A program made the translations under genes and the position numbers. From positions 2,379,172 through 2,443,171 of the forward strand of contig NW_002060945.1 in the NCBI RefSeq assembly GCF_000150275.1: a stretch of DNA of 64,000 bases, in the 5' to 3' direction. Positions within the stretch are counted from its first letter, which is position 1, and each line of letters opens with the position of its first letter. The DNA comes from Trichoplax adhaerens. Its lineage: Eukaryota > Placozoa > Uniplacotomia > Trichoplacea > Trichoplacidae. The notes beneath the pieces are model-generated. The model saw only the letters and a program-made list of their open reading frames with translations. It had not been told where the DNA came from and did not search any database. Shown piece by piece: positions 47,820 through 63,600 of the stretch.

Positions 47820-50800
47820 AAAACATGAAGTGTTACGTTGTGCTCAAGTTACAGAATGTTAGCTCAGCAACTGGTATATTGAAAGGGCCTGATCCTGAGT
47901 GGGAAGAAGATTTCACGTTGTAAGTTATTCTATTCTTTCTTGCAATTCAAGAGTGTTTGATTTTTCCCTTCTCTCCAAAGTATGATGCAATTTTCTTTAG
48001 TCGATAATACGAGCACTTCCAATATTATATCCATTCACGGTATTGTGGCCTAATGCATATACGTACATGATAATTAATCAAGTTGCGACTGATGATGACT
48101 GAATAAACGATTAGGAAGGGTCAAAAAAGTGGAAGAATACGCCTCGTTGATCATGAATCCATTTCAATTTTTTCCCTTTTTCATCTTACAATTACTTTCT
48201 ATAAAACGTCTTGAGGCTGAAAAATATTACATTCGCTTTCTCGTGGCTTATCGGTGATATAATATTGTAGGAGTATTCTAGTCGATTACTAGGCCAGTCC
48301 TAGATACGATAGAAGATATCTTCTATGCTCCTAAAATTATGTTCTATTCGATCTACCATGGATTACTATTTTAAGTAGCCGATGGATCTACTTGTTATGA
48401 GTTAAAAGAGGTTTCAGTTGTCATCTTAACTGGCTCCATCAACAGAGAATTGACAGCAGTTGATATTATTGCCAACCGTTATTTTGAACCATTATTTTGC
48501 ATCATACGTAGCACGGTAACTTGTAGGACTATAGAATCAGCTCTATTTGACCTATTTCGCCATAGGATAAAATAAACTGAAAAAAAAGGAGATTCTTGTT
48601 CTTTCCCTAAGTTAGCTCTATGGATAGAGAGTTTACAATATATTCTATGTAGAATAGTGGTAGAATAGGCTAGCCCTGCCTATCTATTTCTTTTCCTTTC
48701 CACCTATTTGATCTTACTTTAGATATTATAAGATACAAGAAGTTACTACTGTTTCCCTTGGCTAGATATAGCAGTATAGTAGAGAGTTCATAAAATATTA
48801 TAATTAGAATTATCCAAGAATATGCCAGTCATAAGCCAATGTCTTTATCCGAATGATTATTTATGATTTTATGTGTCTTTAGTGAAACAACTGGTATGCC
48901 TTTCATTAACTAGATCCATCGGTAAAGAGTTGACAAGCTTTTATTTCAAACTAGAATAAGCCAAAGAATATAGCAATTATACTACATATTTCCCCCTTTC
49001 TTTTTATCTAATCGTTTAGTTAAATGAAGATAACCATCTTAACTACAACCAGACGTATTTTAATCCACTTATACCCTATGAAGTTCTAACTTAATAAACT
49101 TCTAGTGACTTAGTCTTTCCATAGATACAATATAGTAAGTACTATTCTAGTCGAAAAATATATCATGTGTTCTGGTCTATCCATTTCAATTCTCTTTCTA
49201 TCTTGTCATTATCTTAGAGAATAGTATGGCAAGTTATAGGTTATACAATCTATACGTATAATCACTCCTATATGATCACTGGATATACTAGCTAATTGTA
49301 GCTTGAATATTTTTTGGTGTTATTACCCTTTTCCGCTTGGTCATTCGATGCCATAAATCTACTAATCCATTTGTCACTTTTTAAAGTTGATCTCCATAAG
49401 AGTCATAATACGATTTAGAAGTAGTTTTTATGACATCATGATGATAAAATAGCTAAAATTACAAGTCATAATCAATCACTTTTAAATCCCTTTCCTTTCA
49501 TTATCATCAATCATGTAAGACAAATCTTATTTGCTTATTTCTATTCAATCAACAATGATAGCTTATGAATTAAAGTTAAAAATAATTCGCAAAAATGAAT
49601 TTTAAAACTCTCCTCTAGTAATCATTGACCTATCTTAAGGATCAGCTCTATTTCATCTATGAACACTGTAATACTCTTAGAAGTAAAATAACCTTGAGAA
49701 TTAGTGATCATTGTTGTTTCTCCTCATAGCCTGATCATTCGGCAGGCAATAATTGAAATATACGGGTATACTATATTCGTTTCCTCTTCTAACTTCCTCC
49801 CTTTCCTCTCTATTTTATCTCTCTTTCTTTACAACTTCTGATATTCTTGTCTAAGCGTTTACACCCAGTGTAAAATGCAATACCCATATTATCATTATTT
49901 ATATTAATTTGATTAATTATTAAAGTAGTATCAATACATCCAAACGAAAATAACTATGCCGTAACCAATCTTAATTATATGAAAGAGAAAATGTGAAATC
50001 TATTGATTGCTGATGACAATAATCATCAAAGTAACTATATAAATCAAAATACAACATGCGATATGATCGACAATCAAGATGCCCTTTGATATAAAATTAA
50101 AAGTGCTTGTAATAAATAGGCACCACAATTTAATCAGTACATCTGTTGTATACTCGTTATTTTATAAATTGTTTCACTGTATGCATGTCATCATTTTCTT
50201 ACCCGAATCCTTAATGGAGTAAAAATTCTTCACCGTAACAGTAATTATCATAGGTGCAAGCTCAAACACTACGGTAATAAATTAGTTATCAATGATGCTC
50301 CGACTTATCCTTTTTGAATGCAAAGACCGGGCGGTGAACTAATGTAATAATCAAATTATCTAGTCTAAATGAGATGATTCCCATGTACATTTCCCGTCGA
50401 GTTTGCCATCTCTTTTGGTCTAGTATCTTTACGAAGTCGTTATAATAATAATAATAATATATCTGGATTAGAGAATAAATTGAACATTTCTGTCTGCAAA
50501 GGGAATGGGATCATCTAGCGACATTATTTGCACTTATTTAAATTTTTTAAGACATCATCGGAAGCAAAACTGTTAAAATAACCGTACTTATGATAAGAAT
50601 CAACACCAGTGTACTATTCGATTCATTCAGGGTCAATCTGGCGACTCTTTTTCTCTTTATACACTAGATACTACTGTAATTCCAATCTTAACATGAATGT
50701 ATACCACTACAGTTACTGTTATTTTTTCTTTATTTCTATCCTTAATATATAATAGCCTTTGTACAACTAATCCTGGCTAACTCCTTCCTGATGTTATTGT

Positions 50801-53800
50801 TAATCTATTATGACTTTCTAGTGTTGTAAAAAAATAGATCATCATTTCATAAAAATTGTTGACAAAAGCAATTTTTCATCATATATAATTTCGCAGATAA
50901 AACAGCGCTATCATGGTGTAATGAAATATATTTATATCTATGTTGACTCATACAATTATCAATTTCGCATACAAATTTACCGAAGAGCATCATCACTTCA
51001 AGCCTACCAATTTCAATACCTTCGTAACCTTATAAGAATCCATCGTAGTTATAAATAATATGGAAACTTAATGTGAAATTGATTGTTGATCAAAACTAAT
51101 TTCTCATTATGTGTAATTTAGCGTGTAGACATTATAATAGATATCAGTACGTATCTGAAGCAGTACACAGAGAGGATTATCAATTTCAGACATGATATAT
51201 CCAAGAGTATCATTTCAAGCCTTAGTACTAATTTAAAATACATTGCTTATCATATGAGAATCCATCATATTTATAAATGATGAAAGATATTTTGATACCC
51301 AGGTAAAAATATCGATTGTAGTGATTAAGTGAGTGAAAAAATAATTAAAGCAAATGAATCCATTTTTAAAAATTAAATCCAACTGCAATATCATATTAAA
51401 GCTGTAATCAAAAATGACGAATACTTGAACAGCGTAGCTATCTCTGCAGTTAATGAAAAAGCTGTACATTAATCAGATCGCTTTTTTATTGTTAATTCAA
51501 GCTTTGTCTAGTCTAGATTTACATTACTGTTGCCATATTATAACCTATTTCCGAATATTGTTTCAATTGTCTATCATAATGTTATTATTTCTAAGTGACG
51601 AATTAGGTAATATGGCAAATTCAAATTGATTGATTGATGATACTGATTGGTACTCATGACATTACTATTAATTGCTCAAGTATAATTATCGATATGTTTA
51701 TAGTAGCCTGCTCAAATATATGATAAAATCTTTGCATAATGAATTGTTTAAATAACATCGAGACGTGAAAAGATGAGAAAAACGTAATGAAAGACACAAT
51801 TAGAGACTCCCATTATATAGCGCTAGGTAGAGCTATAAAATTAAAAATTTCTGAGCTGCTAGATAATTATAGAATTATCTAGCGGTCAAATTTGTTAGCA
51901 GCACATATATTGATATTTGCCGTGTTACAGTAAAATAATGCCATGATAATCATATTAAATAAGCCAAAATCTACACCGTAATAAATCTTTCTACTTTTAC
52001 ACGTGCTTCGATAAGAGTACGGTAGCTAAATATTAGAAGTATTTAAACCTGAGTCAATTGTTCTTAGTTAATATTATGTATAGACCTTAAGAGGAAAGAT
52101 AGACAGTTTACTTCGTATGATTATTAGAATTATTAATTCTGCAATACACAGTCTAGCATAGACTTTGTATCAGGATTTAGATTTGTAGTGCAATAAGTCT
52201 AATACTTATGGTTTAGAAATACTAATAATAAGAAACTTATATGCTCGTACTTTGAAGGGCTATTATTGCACTGAAAATTTTAATTGGCTAGCACATAGTA
52301 AAATCCATTTTATCAGCCTTGTAAGTATAGCTTCTAACATTGCAATAGTAAGCCCTCACTGCTACGATAGCTGCAGGTAATTTTAAAATTTGAAAAACTA
52401 CACACAGCATTAGAACGCATAACAACTTTAATAATTTGATAGATGCAAAGCTTACTGTAGCCAATTTGCAATATCATGATTACATTATCATTACACGATT
52501 GCTATTAACATTTTTCAATCCATCCTACTGGAGAAAAATAACATATTAAATTATTTAATATAGTCTACTTCGAGCAAAATTAGTTGGATAAGCAGGCGGC
52601 TATCTCGACTTTGAACATTTTAAATTTTTAAATCTATCGCCTTAAATTACATATTTTTAATCATGTTGTTGATATTTTTAATTAATATGTAGCTTATTCG
52701 AGCATCAGAATAGAAAACTTCAGTATTTATAATCTAAATTATACAAATTCCTAAAAACACGCGTAGAAGTTATAATAGTTGAACCTGAAAAAAATGCTCT
52801 AATAATCTTCGTTATTGCATTTAGTCATTTTAACTGACTAGTCCTTTTCTTTTCATTTCATTTTTGTTATGATATATATTAACAAAATGACTATTGTAAT
52901 TTTATGGATCACGATAGGGTATAATAATCTTAATCTGATTATTTCTCATAGGCTACCTTAGAAAATTGATGATCCTTATTAAATTAATTTAATTTTAACA
53001 CAAAATTTAATATTTGTGTTGGCTATTAATTCTTTACTGCTTACAAACTGACATTGTACAACTATCAGCAGACAATGCAAGCACTTGTATTATAAGTATG
53101 ATATAGTATAACTTTTAGATCAATTTTATCGTCTGTGGCTCAGATGGTATATTATGCCTTAGGAAACCCGAAATAACGCTTTTTTCTCTCATAAATATCA
53201 AAATAGATTCAATAGATAGAATTTTTGTTTTATTATGAATGTGGGTGCTCTACAACTTGGTTGTTTCAATATAACAATACTATCATTTCTTTATAGTTAT
53301 TAAACTAATCAGTAATAGATACTACGAAATGGGTATCTATCTTTGGGTTTATTGTTAGTTTACTGAAATGAAAAGATTTAATATTAGCAAAGTGGAAGAG
53401 ATGAGGGATAATCGGGAGATAGAGATGTTTTTGTGCAAGATAGGCTGTTTTTTGGAAATGAGATAATTGTTGGTTTCTTTCTCGCTGATAATTTTTCATA
53501 TTCAAAAATTGAAGAAAATGACAGCATATAAAATGGAGATCCAGATTTCTATCAATTTTTTCTTTTATCCACGTACAGGTTAAACGGTTATCTTACAGCA
53601 GTAAATGACAGTGATACTGTAGAAAGATAGACGGTTATCTTACAGTACTAAAGGACAGTGTGATACTGTAGAAAGATAGACAATAAGACAAATTGGGTGT
53701 TTTGATCTCGTAATGAGAGCATAAGATCTGCCTTTGCGATTTCTCGTAATGTAAAGTAATGAGTCATGTTGCTAAGCTTTATATTCTTGTTAATCCTTTA

Positions 53801-54608
53801 AAAAGAACCTTTGTCAATAGTACAGCAGTATTCGTACGAATAATTTAACGTTTATAAATGTCCTGGTGATACAACGAGAAAGAATTGTTTTTTATTCTTA
53901 ATTGTCAGACGAACTAATTACTAATGTGAAATGTAAATATAGTATTTAGAGTCTAATGTTATCTAGGAGTGGAGATAGAATCATTACATAAATAGCGCAG
54001 TCTTTTAAAAATTACTGAATTCTAGATGCACAAAAGTTTTGTCCTCTGTTCTAAACAGTATATATACAATGACCCTAGTCAATATATTTACCCGCACGTA
54101 TCTCTATCGACTATTCTGTAGCATACTGTTGTTACTTTTATCATCAAATTTGTTGTAGTTAGTGATTATTCTCGAATTTGAGCTATTTATAAGTATCAAA
54201 ATCGATATTGTGTCTTCGATCTTGACAATTTATCACTTATACAAGTATATATATAACTCTTTATCTAGCTTATTTTAATAAAAAGGATTAGAAAGAATAA
54301 GGTTGTAATAATAAGCCTTTAATATAAATAATTTTATTATTTATCGTTAAAATTTTATATTGATTTATTTACCAGTGAAACATCAAGACTAGATCAAGAA
54401 GTTTATGTTGAACTCTGGTCCAAAGGTATAATATGGGATAAATCGTTGGGATCTGTGTGGTTGCCGTTAGCTGATGTAAGACGTTCAAATGAAGATAGTA
54501 CAGGGGATTGGTTTAATGTTATCCGAGAAGAAGACAAACCATTAATGAATGGAACTCATGATAGCTTATACAGTATTCTAATTGATGCACGCTTCGAATT
54601 GCCATCTG
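47820..54608 (+). other. UNC13: UNC13 C2A exons, split by a 6.46-kb intron
   Basis: Exons 47820-47919 and 54376-54608. They read [56 protein letters not shown] and [11 protein letters not shown], matching the C2A that in Munc13-1 binds RIM or homodimerises. Asp residues of the Ca2+-binding loops are not conserved, as in other C2A domains of the family. Confidence 0.92.
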
Positions 54609-57600
54609 GTTTGTACAATAATTCTACTTGAATTGTCAATCATGCAATAAATGATTGATTCTCCTATAGATAAATAATTATAGGAATTGCTAAAATTATT
54701 CGTATACATATCAACAATCTAAACGATACTATTTGCAAATTCAGATTTAAGTAACAATGAAGCCAAAGAGCTTGAGAGAAAATTACAAAATTTATATAGC
54801 GTTTTTAAAGACGAAGTAAGTACAGTGATATAAAATTGTAATTCCATCCTTAAGCATATGCTTTTACTTAAATAGATGCAAATAAAAATCTAACGGCATG
54901 CATTAACCAAATTTATTCTCCTTTCAATAGATGGAATATTTAAGTCAGCAATCTAGAAGGCCGAGCATTCAGCGTAAGTATATTATAAGCACTTTAACTT
55001 AAAATTATAATAATTATTTTGGCCTTTCATAAATTTAACATGGTACTTTGTGTACCATATACGTGTGTCTTGTTTACCTAAAACAATTAATAAGGACATT
55101 TTAATATTACAGCCGACATTAAGTTTTACGATAATAGTACATCACCATCGACACCGACCAATGGTCCCAACGATGATGATTTAGATAACGAACTACACGA
55201 GAATGGCCAAGATGGAAGTAGAAATGATTCAAGTAAGATCAACATGTATTCCTTACGAAAGTGACAAGTTATAGGAGTATCTAAAGATGTAACATTATTC
55301 TTCTACGATGAGCTAAAGACACTAACCAATGCTTATGTTTTATAATGGACGTAGTTACTAGTAGAGATCCAATTAGTAGCGAAGGAAATTTGAGCCGTAG
55401 AGAAAGCACTGGGATATCAGATACGGAGAATAATGTAGAAAACTCGACTGAACCTAACCCACCCTTGGTTAATGGTGTTAATGGTGTTAATGGTAGTAAT
55501 ACACAACCTAAAATAGGTAATAAAAATCATTAACTTAATTTCATTTCAGCTACGACATCTGACAGTGGTTCTACATATGTAATATATTAATGCTATTACG
55601 TTAAATATCTCTCAATATTAACATTCAAACTATAGAAATCACTCAAAGCGATAATCATAAAATTACTCAAGATACAAAGTCTAAAAAGGCTGCCGAATTA
55701 TGGGCGTCTGCGTTCAATAAAATTAAGCCACAGAAAAATGCATCGGTATAAAGATATTGTTAAAATGCCTACTCTAGTATTTCATGCTTATTTCATTATT
55801 GAGCTAAGTTTCATGACTTACTCCTTGCAGCGTTCCAATAACCGACCCAGATCTTTCGAATTTAATTGGTCGACTGTTTTAGCGGACGCAACAAAAGTAG
55901 TGCCGTAAGTTTCCTTTCTGTAATGTTATTGATACTAAATATTTTACTATACTACTTGATTAACCTTGTATGTTATTACAGTAAGCCAATCTTTGCGATA
56001 TATTATTGCAAATAAAGTACATCCAAATATTACTGTTTACTTCAATATAACATGCTTTTAATGTCCGCATGAATTTCTTAAACTACTAAAGATTAAGCTG
56101 GAATAAAATCAAAAATACTGTACAAAATATTGTAACTAAAAAAATACCAATTAATGCAATATACTGCACTGTTGTAGTAGTGATAATACAGTAAAATTAT
56201 AGTCCTAACGCGATCTATTTTTGCCTACTTACAATTCCGCACAAATGCTTTTGCTGATTGATTAATATCTTTAAATTGCAATTGCTGGTTCTTGTTTATA
56301 ATATCCAACTACATATAGAGACAATCGGGACATGTTCATCAAGGATGTCAGCATTGCATTACCATTAATTGTAAGCATTCCACTCTTTTTATGTCGTGTT
56401 ATACTAGAAAATTATGAAACCATACTTAACATCAATTCTAATTATGACTGTTTTAAATTAGAATCGAACTCATCGAACAGTAGGGACTGTACCTCATCAG
56501 CCGTCGATCAATAATAGTGACTTGGTAAGGATAATAATCTATTCACAGCTCTAAGCTACTGTTTCATGAAAGTGAAGTTGCACTTTTTCATCAGATTTTT
56601 ATTAATTCGAATACGTAATGAAAGGCGCATTAAACAATTATTAATTGCCTTATATAGAAATTGCGAGTCTATAAGAAAACCTTACAAGCGTTATTATATC
56701 CGATATCCAGTGAGTCAAGATTTTGAGCTAAAACTATATTCCACCACAGTCCTATTGTAGCATTACAAGATTTCTATAGCATTTTTACACATTACTGTGT
56801 AAATGCAAACTATTAGCCTTGACATATTTGATTACCACTGATACCAACCTTTAATACTGCAGATTCTAGCCCTCATAATTTTGAAAAATGGAGTGCTAGT
56901 GGACCAACTTACTGTTGTGAATGCACAGGTTTATTATGGGGTATTAGAAAGCAAGGCATGAAATGTAAAGGTAATTATTTCACTCTTAATAGTGCTACTT
57001 AGTCGTGATGCGGTTATGTGTTTTAATTTTTTGTACCTATTCTGCATAGATTATAAATATAGTACATGGTCCAGTAATAGAATTTACGTAATGTAATCAC
57101 ATTAATTGCAGTGCATTAGCATTAGATTCCACCAGAAGTATTGCATGCGTCTTTTAATAGTTAATGTGGCACTGTATTGAGTGATGATCCTAGCCATTGA
57201 ACAAAAATTTTGATATTATATTGTAAATGAATTGCCTTCGGAATTTGAATTAGCGTGCGGTGTGAAATGTCATGAAAAATGCATGAACTTATTAAATGAT
57301 GATTGTCTACAACGTAAGTTACATTGAACAATGTTTATCCAAGAAGTATTTGAAATTGTCTATTAATTGAAGCAGTCTGGTGTTGAAATACTATGCTAAT
57401 CTAATACGTTCATTACAACGGAATAGGAGCTGCAAGCAAATCCAATAAGCGTGGTTCTCGCGACAGGTCGCAACAAGTCAGACAAGATATGGCTAAACGA
57501 ATGGATGATCAGGAATCATCAAATGCAGAGCTTTTTCAACTAGTCAGGTAATTTTTTATCCAAAACTATAGTCATGTAAGATCATTATTGAATATTGAGA

Positions 57601-60600
57601 TTATATGCAATGGGTCTTGTCAGTGGATATTAAACTTCGTTTTATGAATAAGTACCTTCATGTCTTACAATTGACGGAAACTGATATATTTGATCATTTC
57701 TAGAGATGTCTTCAACATTGAAAACAGGTTACATGTCGGCTACTTGAAACATGTACGACAGAGCATCTTAGATGGGACATCAAAGTGGTCGGCTAAAATC
57801 AAGACAAAAGGTAAAATAGAAATTTGACATATTGCACAATGGTTTATATCTACATAAAATATTCAGATTAAGGATAATATTCCTCTTTTACCAACATTGC
57901 AGTGGTGTGTGCACAAGGTCTTATCGCCAAAGATAGAACAGGTACAATACTAACTACGTTTCATTGTCAAATGTTATCTTCTTGGATAGTTCTAATTATG
58001 GTTCTAACAATAAGTTCTAGCTAATAAATGTTCATAATAATGCCAACTATTTTTCTATTAGGTTTAAGCGATCCATATGTTACCGTTCAAGTTGGTAAAA
58101 CAAAGAAACGTACTGAAACTGTGCAACAAAATTTAAATCCCGAATGGAATGAAGAATTTGTTTTGTAAGTAGTATTTCTCTATGCTATTTTAAAAATATA
58201 ATTAAGTATTCGCATCACAGTCAACTTTGTCGTAAATGATATTGAATAATCAGGCTATTTGATGAATTTCGTTCCATAGTGATTGTAATAATGCCTCCGA
58301 TCGAATAAAAGTTCGCGTGTGGTTAGTATTTTTAACTACAAAATAAATACCTTTAGCTTACTACAACACTGGAGCATATGATGCAGTTATGTATTGTCGT
58401 GGTCTAAGTTCTCATTGATCTTTCACTTAGGGATGAAGATGATGATTTCAAATCCCGTATTAAATCAACATTTAGTCGCGAAGCTGATGATTTTCTAGGT
58501 CAAGCTATCATTGATGTTCGTACATTGAATGGCCAAATGGATGTTTGGTATAATTTAGGTAACTGCGCATTGATACTTTGCAATATGTTAAAGCTACATA
58601 TACTTAAGACTCCATAGTTAAATTGAATATTTTCTTATTAACAGAGAAAAGAACAGAAAAATCGCTTGTATCTGGCTCCATACGTCTTATTATCAGTATT
58701 GATAAAGCACACGATAACGAGGAAAGCGTAGCACCTTATCACCAGCAATACACTTGTTTACATGAGGTAAAATCAATCCTCACCGTTGTTGCCTATCATA
58801 GATTGAGATTTCACTCGTAATTACGTACTAATCAGTCATACGCAATTTTTAGAATCTGTTTTACTATTTATGTGAGAAAAATAATGGAAAAGTACCAATT
58901 CCAACTGTATCATCGACCGTAAGTATACGTCGTATTTTACTAATCAACTGACGAAAGTATCATAGGTTACCAATTAATGGTTATTTGACCCTTATATATC
59001 GTTACGATATATTAACATTTAGGAAGATTCGTGGAAAGTCTATTTCCCTAAGGAGGGCCAAGAAATCTTGAGGGAATTTGCAATGAGTTTTGGAATCGAA
59101 GAAATCTATCAAGCAATGACGTAAGTCGTAGATTTTATATTATGTTTTACGCTGGAAATAGCGTTTATTTCGCGTTAAAATTTCTGATCCTTACGTATTC
59201 AATTTGCTTCCTAAAAATGAAGGCACTTTTCATGCCTTACCACGCGCTTAACAAGTCCTGGAGTACCAGCAGTCATGAGCTCTCTTTTAGCTAACATTAA
59301 CGCCTATTATGCCCATACTACAGACTCTCACAATGCTAGCGATAGATTTGCTGCAGCAAACTTTGGTGTAAGACCTTTATATTGAATTTACTACAAATTC
59401 TTTCATAATTTATTCCTGTCCTCTTATCCAATCATAATTTTCGCTTGATTTATTTTCATTAGAAAGACAAATTTGTCAAAATTTTGGATCAGTTACACAA
59501 TGTATTACGAATCGATATGTGCTCCTACAGGGTAAGATGGATCTATATATTTGAGATACTTATTCTACAGAAATGTTTTGATTAACTTAATTATTACTGA
59601 ATTATTTCAGACAAGTTTTCCGTCCTCTTCTCCTGAAAAATTAGCTGATCTAAAAGCTACGGTGGATTTATTGACGAGCATTACATTTTTTAGGATGAAA
59701 GTAAGGATAATCGATTGTTTAATTAACAGCAATATCGAAGTACCGAATTCATTAATAAAAATTAAATTGATTTATGTTATTTAGGTATTAAATATTACAA
59801 GTCCACCTCGTGCATCACAAGTTGTTACTGAATGTGTCAAAGTATGTTCGAAATAATGGCTGTATCTATTAATTTATCTGGAATAATAATTTTAACAGCA
59901 TAGATAACAATTTTTCCGCTTTCAAACCAGGCTTGCCTTAAAAGTACCTACCAATACATCTACCAAAATTGTACAGATTTATATGATAATGCTACCAATG
60001 ATAATGAAGAGCCAGATACCAACAATATATCCAGTAATAGCGCTAATACTGTTAATGGGAATAACGTGAAACATTTCGATTTTTGGAGGAAATTAATTGG
60101 TGTTATCGTTTCCGTATTGGAAGAGGACAAAAATTGTTATACTAGTGTTTTAAGCCAGTAAGAGACTTAGAGATCTAGCGAATAGCTTTTAAATCCGATA
60201 GCAATTTACAGTAATAGGATGTTCTTAACTATACCTGCCTATTTCTAACTCTTCCAATATCTGTAATAAATTATTTTAGATTTCCTTCTGAATTGAACGT
60301 AGGCCATTTAAGTGCGGAGCATATTTGGGCTTACTTAGCACAAGATATGCAAGGATTCTTATTCGGTTTGTATTTTATCAAATCGCATTATAAATAATAG
60401 CGAAATTGTTAGTACGTTAAAAATTGATGAACGTGATTATCTATTATATTACAGAACATGCTCAAGGCGATGTCATAGAAAATAATAACGAATTTATTAA
60501 ACTTCAGTTCAAGGTCAGAAATTATTAATTATGACCTGTTATATGTCAATTTTTTTATACTTTTTCCTAAAATTGATCATTCATTTAGTTTGAATGTTTA

Positions 60601-63600
60601 TACCTTTACTATGTCGATTAAAAGGTGAAATGGTTATATGATAATTACTGCAAAGACATTCCAACATTTAAGTTAATTATTCCTCACTATCCATCGTAAG
60701 TAGCGACTGGGAATACAATATTTCGCCTTGAAGATTTCTTTATTGATTATCTGATCATGTAATAATAAAATGCGTTTAATTATTTGCATCGTTAAGATGG
60801 TTTGAAGCCTACGTCATGCAGTGGCTACATGAGAATGAAGAAGCCTCAACGGAATTTATGTACGGTGCTTTCAATCGTGATGAAAATAATGAAGACAATG
60901 AGGAAGTATGTCACTAAATAGCTCTAATTTTATAGCACTTACTGTACAAAAAGCAATTTTGAGCTAATGTGCACCTGATTTCTTTTCACAGTTTCAACCA
61001 ATATCGGAGAGATCTCCATTTTCTAGTTCTGTCGTAGACATATTTTGCTCCTTAACGCAGGTATGCATTGTTTTTAACATTTATTTGACATGCATTAAAA
61101 CCTATTTATGCATATTACTTTCGACCTTTTAGAGCTATGAAATAATAAAGAAAATGGAGTGTCCTGATCCGGCCCTCCTGGGAAAGTACATGGAAAGATT
61201 TTGCCGGGTCTGTACTTATTTACTGTAATACAGTAATTAAGCCCATGTAATAGTATATATTTATCGACATCTGCTTTAGAATTCATATTCTTCTCCTTTA
61301 GACAATCACGTCGGTGTTACTAGGATATGCCGCTTGTATTTCAAGAGACTTTAAGAAATATTGTTCCTCAGAGAGAACGGTGAGCAAAACGGACATACGC
61401 GTAATTATATAAAAGATATTTTAAGTCTATCAAGATACGAATGCTGTCGGAAAAATATTCCGTTGATATAGAGTATTCTTATATACTTAGGCTTGTACCC
61501 TAATGAATAACATCCATCAAGCAACTGTACAATTAGAAAAATTATTTCTTGCAATGGGTGGTGATTCGGTAAAGTGCAGAAATTAGCATTTTAATCTAAA
61601 TTATATGTACTGTTTGTATAACTGTTGACTAGGAAATCAACAGAATTCACTGCTTGTATGGATAGCAAATATTTTATCATTATATTAATTTTTTGGAAAT
61701 TGTAAATCAATTTAATTCAAAATGTGTTATATCTACTATTTTAGCTTGGCTCAGAACCAAAGAAAATTTTAAATGAACTACAAGGCAGACTTAAAGAAAC
61801 AATAACACAAATCAGTTCTATCTTTGCCGATAGGTAACTAAATATTAACATACGTAAATATAAGTAGATATCTTGGTACTGATTTTGCTGTAAATGTTAA
61901 TCAACCGTGAATGCAGCCATGAACCAACAGTACATCAAGCTTTACTGAAGCTAAGCGCAATCCTCAGCACGTAAGCCTTTAATAATTACTATATCAATTT
62001 ATAAAAATAACGCGAACATTTCTTAGGCCTCTTTGCATTAACAACTTTTATGTTATTCATTGCTTAATATACAGAGTAAAAGGAGCTGCAAATGTTCCCG
62101 CTAATGCGGCAACGGTTGGCAAACAATCACAAGAAGATTCCTACCATGTTATGGGACCACTACTAGAATTCTTAGATAGCCAGTAAATAATTTCAGACTT
62201 TTGATTTATTAAAGTTTTGGTTACTCAGTCTCATGAATTAATTTATCTGACGCTTGACTTTTTAATTTAAATAGTTTAAATTCGTATCACCACAAATGTG
62301 ATAAAAATATTTTGAAAAGGATTTTAAAGGTTTGTCATTTAGTAGTATAGGATGGTAATTGACTCAATCAATCGTAAAATAACCGTCCTCATCTTGATAT
62401 ATATCATTTAGGAATTATGGAGGCTTGTATTATCAAAAATGGAAAGGGTCGTAGTTCTCCCTCCGTTATCTGATGTTAAAGTAAGTAGTATCGTCCTAAA
62501 ATACATTCTGTAAACCTAAAATAATCTAAATCTTACATATTACATATTTATGTTGCCTACCGTTCTTTTTACTGGCTTTTAAGATTATATTCTTGCATAA
62601 TTTTATTGAATAATATAGGAAATTGCAAGGGAAGGCAGCAAAAATTTAAGTCCAAAGCAATGTTTCATTTTAGAAATTGGCCTTAAAAATATCTTGGTAA
62701 GGACATTATAATTTTTTGGTCGATATTTTATAATTTAAAAGCTTTAGAATACTACAGTCTACTACTGTATGTTGCAAATTGAATACTTTATTATGCTACT
62801 ATCACTCAGTCATCATTAACTAAGACAACATTCCAAGATATCCTTACTGTTTTTACTCTCTATTTTTGTATCATTTATCTTTGTTTATCTGCAAGTACTA
62901 AAATCCGAGTAAAAAGCAACGTATCAGTTGTAACGCTGGTGCAACATTAAATCACGGGTGTTCAATGTCATAACTTTAGCAATATGTGTGTTACTTATAA
63001 CAAATCAAGTTCTTAAGCCTTTGTAGTCAAATTTCATCTAAAACTGCGAGATTTAGGATATCAAATGACATGTATAATACTTACTTATCTTGATTCCTTG
63101 CTGCCCTATGATAGCAAACGTTCTAGTAATGAACTGTAATTCTTCAAAGTAATCACTAATCAGAACTTAATTGCGCTGTACAGCAATATTTCCATGCTGG
63201 TGGCAACGGATTAAAGAAAGGTTATCTTGAAAAGAGTGTTGAATGGCAGTCTCTTCGCTATGCCCTCTCTCTTTACACACAAACAACAGATACGTTAATT
63301 AAAACTTTTGTTGAAAGCCAGACAGCTCAAGGTAAGAATACTATTAACTTTTTGTATACATTTAACACTTTGCATAGAAAATTTAATTTAAATACATAAC
63401 ACCATTGAAACCAAAATTGCAATATCGCATTAATTTTTAGATCGATATGGACTTGATGATTGTGTTGGCGAACTGAATTTACAAGTAGAATTATTTACTC
63501 ATCCCGGCACCGGAGAACATAAAGTTACTGTTAAAGGTTTGTTTTTATGCATACTTTTTATTGCTACGCTAAAATCTAGATTACTGTCTTAATTACTAAC

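Noticed and set aside
56566-56760. 64-codon plus-strand frame beginning MKVKLHFF in UNC13
   Set aside because: The real exon (56658-56709) uses another frame, encoding [11 protein letters not shown]; this frame is its shadow.
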